DNA of 11,782 nucleotides from an uncultured Bacteroidales bacterium. GTDB taxonomy: Bacteria; Bacteroidota; Bacteroidia; Bacteroidales; P3. The notes below the pieces were generated by a model. That model was given only the letters and a program-made list of their open reading frames with translations. It did no database searches and was not told the origin of the DNA. This document shows, piece after piece, positions 7,089-11,782 of the stretch. Positions within the stretch are counted from its first letter, which is position 1. Each line of letters opens with the position of its first letter. Location: contig CALEPD010000159.1 in the NCBI GenBank assembly GCA_937910265.1, forward strand, positions 1 through 11,782, written 5' to 3'. The position numbers and the translations under genes were made by a program.

Positions 7089-8827
7089 AACGTGGCTATA
7101 AGATTTAGTGCTTCGTTGTATATGTTCTGTTTCTTTTCCGAGGCATCGCCGGGCGCGAATCGGGCAAAGTCAACTTCATGGAGTAATTTTAATATCCGTC
7201 GACGTTGCTCTTCTCCCACATGTTTCTCCAACAAACAATTTTCAACGGTTTCGCTGCTCAGCTTCGAAAGCTCAATGTTGAATTTATCTGATACTACGCC
7301 CCAGATCGATCGGTATATTTCAACATAAAATGCCTCATCGTCTCCACTGTTGAGATGCTTCTCTGCCTTTTTAAGACGTTTTTTAGCCTCTTTTGTTGCA
7401 CGTCTCAGTCGTGTGCCGGCAATATCTTTTTCCTGCTCTTCGTGTTTATTGTTTAATATCGTGATGGTTACGCAGGCAATAGCGATTATGCCAAGTGCTG
7501 TCCAAAACCACCATTCAATGTTATTCGAATCCTTTGATTTAATGTTGGATACGGCTCTTTTGCTGTAATTTATGTCATTGTTTAAATGTTGTATGTCTCC
7601 TTTCGAAGTGGATACATTTTTCAGCGATTTCGGGTCTCCTTTGTTTATTTTCAGCGATATCGACGGCGCTGTTTTGTTGATGTATTGTTTTGAAGAGGGG
7701 TCGAAGTATGTCAGTTTGACCTCGGGTATAGTGTATGAGCCTTCCGTACGTGGAATCAATATCCATTCAAATGTGCGGCTTCCGCTGACACCATTGTCGG
7801 TGTATTTGATGTTGTCGGAGATTTCCGGGTCATATACTTCAAACGTTTTAGGGAACGCAATTTCCGGTGGAGTTATAAGCATCAGGTTACCTTGTCCACT
7901 AATGGTTATGCTGTATGTTATTGCCTCATTGGCACGGACTTCTGTCAAGTCGGTTTCTGCCTTGATGTTGAAGTTGCCGACACCTCCGGTATAGTTGTCT
8001 GGAGTAGCGGGCAACGGCTTTACATTAATGGTTAAAGTATTGGTGCGAAGATGTTTCTCTACTGCTTGTGCGCTACTGAAGAATGGGTCGTCAAAAAGAT
8101 CGAAAATGGTTCCAGTCCTTCTCCTTTGGCGTTGTACCATTGCAAGTACATCCAAGTCGATGGGCGAAATCTCCAACTTTCCGCTCTCTTGCGCAAACAA
8201 TGCGCCACGGCGTATTTCGGCCACTTGGTATCGTTTCCCGTCAATGGTCTCCTCCCATTGTTTTACTTCGTTTCTTTGCGAGCTTAAATCCTCGCTCCAG
8301 AAACCTTTGTTGCCCGGGAGTTTGTCTATTTGGAATTGACTGATGGGCACTTGGGTGTAAATTTTATATGATATAATGATTTGCTCTCCTTGGTAAGGAT
8401 TGCTTTTGGTTACAGATGCTTTTGCAAATAGCGAATTGGCATCTGGGTCAGCCTTGGTGACTTTTATGTTGAAACTTTGACTGCTTATTTTTTTTCCGTC
8501 AACAACACATGTTGCAGTCCCAATAGTAAAGCTACCTTCTTGGTCGGCTTGTATGATATAGTCGTAGGTTGTGGTAACGCTACTTGTTGCTTGCCCATTA
8601 ATAAACGAGAAACTACTTCTGCTCGATGGGTTGGGACCGCTGAGAACTGTGAAACCTTTGAATGAGGGTCCTTGAAATTTGCTTGATTTTGCATTGATTT
8701 CGAAACATACATGAAATCTCGACCCTACGCCAATCGTCGAAGGGGCTTTGATAGTTATTTCTTGTGCTAATCCATTAAAGGATAGAAGCAGGATGAGTGA
8801 TAAAAATAGATATCTAAAATGTTTCAT
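7085..8827 (-). CDS. batD: BatD: exported beta-rich protein of the Bat operon
   Basis: The 580-residue protein has a signal peptide (residues 1-21, ending NGLAQ). A long periplasmic part of immunoglobulin-like beta domains follows, with a typical BatD stretch near 136-270 (ASVTKSNPYQGEQIIISYKI, then a 'GFWSEDL' motif). The single transmembrane helix is at about 439-458. A basic cytoplasmic tail of about 120 residues contains a helical segment rich in Lys/Arg (470-490). Size and architecture match BatD. It starts 23 bp after the batB-batC gene and ends with a 4-bp overlap into batE. BatD is believed to be a structural part of the membrane complex with BatA/BatB; no catalytic motif is visible. 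Confidence 0.93.
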   Translation of the reverse strand: MKHFRYLFLSLILLLSFNGLAQEITIKAPSTIGVGSRFHVCFEINAKSSKFQGPSFKGFTVLSGPNPSSRSSFSFINGQATSSVTTTYDYIIQADQEGSFTIGTATCVVDGKKISSQSFNIKVTKADPDANSLFAKASVTKSNPYQGEQIIISYKIYTQVPISQFQIDKLPGNKGFWSEDLSSQRNEVKQWEETIDGKRYQVAEIRRGALFAQESGKLEISPIDLDVLAMVQRQRRRTGTIFDLFDDPFFSSAQAVEKHLRTNTLTINVKPLPATPDNYTGGVGNFNIKAETDLTEVRANEAITYSITISGQGNLMLITPPEIAFPKTFEVYDPEISDNIKYTDNGVSGSRTFEWILIPRTEGSYTIPEVKLTYFDPSSKQYINKTAPSISLKINKGDPKSLKNVSTSKGDIQHLNNDINYSKRAVSNIKSKDSNNIEWWFWTALGIIAIACVTITILNNKHEEQEKDIAGTRLRRATKEAKKRLKKAEKHLNSGDDEAFYVEIYRSIWGVVSDKFNIELSKLSSETVENCLLEKHVGEEQRRRILKLLHEVDFARFAPGDASEKKQNIYNEALNLIATL

Positions 8828-8850
8828 AGCGGATTACCTGTGCTGTTTTA

Positions 8851-10668
8851 TTACCAATCTTTTTCAATACGGAGCGGTTTGCCGGCCTCTAGCTTTTTGT
8901 TGTTTTCTTTGAGTGTGTTTCGTTCATTGTTGCGTACAGCTTCCAATAGTCTTTCGGCATCCTGTTTCTTCATGTCCTCACGTTTTTGGTCTTGATTGCT
9001 TTTCTGGTCTTGGTCACGTTTGCCATCTTGGTTTTGCTGATTCTTGTTCTGCTGATCTTGTTTGTTGTCCTGTTGGTTTTGCTTGTTGTCGTTGTTTTGT
9101 TGCTCTTGGTTTTTGTCCTGATTTTTGTCTTGCTCTTGGTTTTGTTGCTGTTGTTCTGCTTGTTTCAGCATTTTTTTTGCATACGATAAGTTGTATCGTG
9201 TGTCTTCGTTCTTGGGGTCAATTTTCATCGACTCTTTGTATGCATCTACTGCATTCTGAAAGTGCTGTAGACCATTTTGTTTGTCTTCAAGGCCCTTCTG
9301 CAAATGACTGTTTCCGAGATTGTGGTATGCGCGGCTGCGTTGCATGTTGGTCAATCCCTTTTCGTCAAGTGCCTTCTGGTAGTGCTTTGCGGCATCGTCA
9401 TACTTTTTTTGCCTGTACAGGGCATTGCCGATATTGTAGTGTGATTTATAGTATGTACTGTCCTGTCCCAATGATTTTCTGTAGTGGGTCTCCGATTCTT
9501 CGTAGTTCTTGTTTTTGTATTCGCTGTTGCCTTTTCTTACCTCTTTTCTTGTTTCGATCTGCTGTGCGTACATCGCAAATGAAGTAAGAAGTGATATCAC
9601 AAATACAGCTGTTTTTTTGTTGATCATTTTACTGATGTTGAATCGTTTGTTTTTTCTTTCGAATATCAGTATCTCCAGCATCAGGCACAACAATGCCGCG
9701 CATAGAGGATACATGTATTGGCTCTCGTATTCGCTGAATAGGGCCTCGCCTTGACTTGTCTTCTCAAGCCCGGCAATTGATTCGGATATCTGGCGGGTGC
9801 TACTGCTGCTGTTGCCGGCTCGTACATAGATGCCTCCACCTGCTTGTGCGATGCTGCTGAGCATTTGCTCGTTGAGACTTGTTGTTACGGTGTTGCCGTT
9901 TTTGTCTCGTTTGTATCCGACACGTTGGCCCGATTTGTTGTATTCGGGAATAGGCACACCTTCGGGTAGCCCCATGCCTATGGTGAATACTAAAATGCCT
10001 TCTTCGTATGCTTTCCGTGCGGCACTTTCGGCGTCATCTTCATGGTTCTCTCCATCGGAAATGACAATGATTGCACGACTTTTTCTGCGTTCCCATTCTC
10101 TTTCTGCATCACCGTATCCAAAGGTTTGCATACCCCTTTCAATGGCATCTCCAATCGCTGTTCCTTGGCTGGAGATCATCGAGCAGTCAATTTGCTCAAG
10201 GAATAGTTTTGCGGCACTGTGGTCGCTGGTGAGCGGCATTTGAATGTAGCTGCTTCCTGCAAACACAACAAGCGAGAATTTGTTCTGGGGCATCTCCTGC
10301 ATGAGGTTGTTCACCATTCGCTTGCTTCTCTCCAAACGGTTTGGCTGCAGGTCTTCAGCCATCATGCTGTTTGATATGTCGAGGCAAATGGCAATCTCAC
10401 TGCCAAGTTGTTCCCCTTTCACCATTTTGCTTCCAACCTGTGGATTGGCAATGGTGATGATGAGGAACCCCCACCCAAGCATGATGAGCATGAATTTTAA
10501 AAACGGACGTCTCCGTGATGCGTCAGGAATAAGGCGGCCAAACATCTTCTTTTCCGAGAATTTCGCCAGTTTCTGTTTGTCCGAATGCCTGACTATTACC
10601 CAAATGCAGATGAATATGGGTATGGTGATGAGTGCGTAGAGTATGTTTATATGTTCAAAATGAATCAT
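8851..10668 (-). CDS. batB: Fused BatB-BatC: VWA membrane protein plus TPR protein
   Basis: One open frame of 605 residues covers what are normally two genes. The BatB part (1-342) has TM helices at about 7-27, 57-75 and 320-336 and a VWA domain with an intact MIDAS: D97-x-S99-x-S101, T170 and D205. The BatC part begins at Met348 (ATG at 9627) with a signal-peptide-like segment ending AMYAQQ. Three to four TPRs follow at about 373-500, then a Gln/Asn/Asp/Lys-rich stretch (503-565) and a short basic C-terminus. Three TMs in BatB followed by the hydrophobic segment at 352-367 would place both VWA and TPR domains in the periplasm. The gene overlaps batA by 4 bp (ATGA). Whether one protein or two are made is open, because a frameshift-prone heptamer lies at the junction. 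A split into batB and batC would be the normal family arrangement. Confidence 0.92.
   Translation of the reverse strand: MIHFEHINILYALITIPIFICIWVIVRHSDKQKLAKFSEKKMFGRLIPDASRRRPFLKFMLIMLGWGFLIITIANPQVGSKMVKGEQLGSEIAICLDISNSMMAEDLQPNRLERSKRMVNNLMQEMPQNKFSLVVFAGSSYIQMPLTSDHSAAKLFLEQIDCSMISSQGTAIGDAIERGMQTFGYGDAEREWERRKSRAIIVISDGENHEDDAESAARKAYEEGILVFTIGMGLPEGVPIPEYNKSGQRVGYKRDKNGNTVTTSLNEQMLSSIAQAGGGIYVRAGNSSSSTRQISESIAGLEKTSQGEALFSEYESQYMYPLCAALLCLMLEILIFERKNKRFNISKMINKKTAVFVISLLTSFAMYAQQIETRKEVRKGNSEYKNKNYEESETHYRKSLGQDSTYYKSHYNIGNALYRQKKYDDAAKHYQKALDEKGLTNMQRSRAYHNLGNSHLQKGLEDKQNGLQHFQNAVDAYKESMKIDPKNEDTRYNLSYAKKMLKQAEQQQQNQEQDKNQDKNQEQQNNDNKQNQQDNKQDQQNKNQQNQDGKRDQDQKSNQDQKREDMKKQDAERLLEAVRNNERNTLKENNKKLEAGKPLRIEKDW
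8974..9162 (-). repeat. Gln/Asn/Asp/Lys low-complexity coding stretch in the BatC part
   Basis: Codons 503-565 of the batB-batC frame are almost entirely CAR, AAY, GAY and AAR, encoding a charged, polar, probably disordered linker. The repetitive A/C/G-rich coding strand makes the complementary strand read as a spurious hydrophobic frame rich in Leu and Val. The tract length could vary between strains by replication slippage. Confidence 0.8.
9629..9655 (-). promoter_or_regulatory. Possible -1 frameshift site at the batB/batC junction
   Basis: Reading the minus strand, A AAA AAC at 9655-9649 lies in the canonical X XXY YYZ register of the batB frame: the last base of the Arg338 codon, then Lys339 and Asn340. 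A -1 slip there would add six codons (Q T I Q H Q) and reach TAA at 9631-9629, one base before the ATG of the BatC part at 9627. No clear downstream stem was found, and the GGAG 17 nt upstream is too far for the usual stimulatory role. A A AAA AAC site is usually less efficient in bacteria than A AAA AAG. It may instead mark an old or artefactual indel. Confidence 0.35.
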
Positions 10669-11663
10669 GGTGTGCTTCTAAAATATAACAGACCTAATAA
10701 TATCTCAAGTAATAAAGCTGCGATGGCAATAAATACAAGTATGGAATGCTCGTCCTTGGTTTGTGCGTATTGGGTCACATCGATTTTGGTTTTCTCCATT
10801 TCGTCAATCTGGGTGAAGATTTCTTGTAACCCCTTTTTGTTGGTGGCTCTGAAATATTGTCCGTCATGCGTCGTGGCGGCCATTTGGGTCAAAAGTTGTT
10901 CGTCTATCTCTACAGGTATGTTTTGATATATCGTACGGCCAAATGGGTCTTTGAAAGGGTAGGGGGCCATTCCTTGGGTGCCAATGCCAATGGTGTACAG
11001 GCGTATTCCGTACAATGCGGCTATTTCAGCTGCACTTAACGGGTCAACCGAACCTTGGTTGTTTACGCCATCGGTCAGTAGTATGATTACCTTGCTTTTG
11101 GCTTCGCTGTCTTTGGTGCGGTTGATGGCTGTGGCCAATCCATCACCAAGAGCGGTTCCGTCGGTGATGATTCCGCTTTTGACTTTGTTGAGCTGGTCAA
11201 CCAATATTTTGTGGTCAATGGTTAAGGGAACCTGTGTAAAAGCCTCTCCGGCAAATACAACAAGCGATATGCGGTCGTTTTTCCTTCCTTCGATGAATGT
11301 TGTTGCTACTTTTTTTGCCGCCTCCAGTCTGTTGGGGGCAAAATCTTCGGCAAGCATACTTCCGCTGATGTCCATTGCGAGAACAATGTCAATGCCTTCT
11401 ACCTTCATCTCTTCATAGCTGAGCTTGCTTTGTGGACGGGCTAAAGCAATAATGATGGATGTCAAGGCTATTAGCCGCAATACGAATAATGTGTGGCGCA
11501 TGCGTTGTCTGAAGGTCTTCTTCACGCCGCTAAATACAGAAATGTCGGAAAATTGTAAAGCTGGCTTTTGCTTGCGGTATTTGTATACATACCATACAAC
11601 CCAAAGAGGAATTGTGACAAGAAAGATCAGCACCCATGGATGGGCGAATGTTATGTTATTCAT
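10665..11663 (-). CDS. batA: BatA: VWA domain membrane protein of the Bat operon
   Basis: The 332-residue protein has transmembrane helices at about 10-27, 58-75 and 308-327. A VWA domain between the second and third carries an intact MIDAS: D98-x-S100-x-S102, T170 within TALGD174, and D198. The N-terminal F-A-x-P-W-x-L signature and the R-P-Q segment at about 76-78 are typical of BatA/BatB. The VWA domain should face the periplasm and bind a divalent metal for protein contacts. The start at 11663 is 3 bp after the stop of the previous gene and has a perfect AGGAGG at 6-nt spacing. It overlaps the batB start by 4 bp (ATGA). It is distinguished from BatB by order and by the lack of a TPR region. 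Confidence 0.94.
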   Translation of the reverse strand: MNNITFAHPWVLIFLVTIPLWVVWYVYKYRKQKPALQFSDISVFSGVKKTFRQRMRHTLFVLRLIALTSIIIALARPQSKLSYEEMKVEGIDIVLAMDISGSMLAEDFAPNRLEAAKKVATTFIEGRKNDRISLVVFAGEAFTQVPLTIDHKILVDQLNKVKSGIITDGTALGDGLATAINRTKDSEAKSKVIILLTDGVNNQGSVDPLSAAEIAALYGIRLYTIGIGTQGMAPYPFKDPFGRTIYQNIPVEIDEQLLTQMAATTHDGQYFRATNKKGLQEIFTQIDEMEKTKIDVTQYAQTKDEHSILVFIAIAALLLEILLGLLYFRSTP

Positions 11664-11666
11664 GCT

Positions 11667-11782
11667 TTACCTCCTCTTTTTGTTGTTCCGGAATGGATAA
11701 TAATTCATGTATATGTAATCAGCATCTATCCCCGTCGTAAAGGAGTTTTGGACTTGATTAATAATGTATTCCAGCATGGCAA
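11667..11782 (-). CDS. C-terminal end of an unidentified gene upstream of batA (partial)
   Basis: The minus strand is open from the right edge to a TAA at 11667-11669, giving the last 37 residues of a protein. They begin AMLEYIINQVQNSF and end with a basic NNKKRR tail. The stop lies 3 bp before the batA start, so it belongs to the same operon. In Bacteroidota the gene just before batA is commonly a hypothetical membrane protein lying after moxR and a DUF58 gene, and this could be it. The fragment is too short to recognise a family. Confidence 0.6.
   Translation of the reverse strand, partial: AMLEYIINQVQNSFTTGIDADYIYMNYYPFRNNKKRR
11670..11675 (-). promoter_or_regulatory. Strong Shine-Dalgarno sequence before batA
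   Basis: On the minus strand AGGAGG ends 6 nt before the batA ATG, at near-ideal spacing. The same bases encode the final Arg-Arg of the upstream gene. No other start in the window has a comparable match; most have none or an A-rich leader, as is usual in Bacteroidota. It supports the chosen batA start. Confidence 0.55.

Noticed and set aside
7572..7994. Plus-strand frame of 140 codons opposite batD
   Set aside because: It is antisense to a well-supported gene and shows no domain or leader. The same applies to the plus-strand frames at 5229-5660, 6175-6606, 9830-10243 and 10978-11418.
8913..9587. Plus-strand frames opposite batC, including a very hydrophobic Leu/Val-rich one at 8986-9189
   Set aside because: They are the complement of the Gln/Asn/Lys-rich BatC coding stretch. 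The hydrophobicity follows from that composition, and there are no family features.

Overview
The window looks like a chromosomal segment from a Bacteroidota genome, most likely order Bacteroidales. The main evidence is a compact Bat ('Bacteroides aerotolerance') operon with the family's usual gene order. Supporting evidence is an M16 peptidase of the short Bacteroidales type, A-rich rather than Shine-Dalgarno leaders at most starts, and one match to the Bacteroidota -7 promoter consensus. Species cannot be named from this sequence alone.

Left part, positions 1-2994. A divergent gene is cut by the left edge; its first 18 codons resemble an IS5-type transposase N-terminus. After a gene-free AT-rich stretch come two rightward genes: a cytoplasmic zinc M16 peptidase and a six-transmembrane voltage-gated potassium channel with a long basic N-terminal extension. 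A non-coding stretch of about 340 bp with several inverted repeats separates them from the convergent leftward cluster.

Right part, positions 3336-11782. Everything here reads leftward with gaps of 34 bp or less or short overlaps, so it is probably one transcription unit. The order is: C-terminus of an unidentified gene, batA (VWA), a fused batB-batC (VWA plus TPR), batD, batE (TPR plus SH3-like), a secreted WG-repeat protein, an RseC-family redox membrane protein, and a transglutaminase-like lipoprotein. BatA and BatB are predicted membrane-anchored MIDAS-type VWA proteins. BatC and BatE supply TPR scaffolds and BatD a large exported beta-rich domain. Together they are thought to form an envelope complex linked to stress or oxygen tolerance. 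The three downstream genes are all envelope-located and may extend this complex, which is inference from context.

The most notable point is the batB-batC junction. The two reading frames are continuous, but 22 bases before the batC-like ATG there is an A AAA AAC heptamer in the canonical -1 frameshift register. The -1 frame stops one base before that ATG. The locus could therefore make a fusion, a separate BatB, or both, or it could carry a homopolymer-length mutation or base-calling error. No tRNA, rRNA, CRISPR array or clearly new defence system was found.
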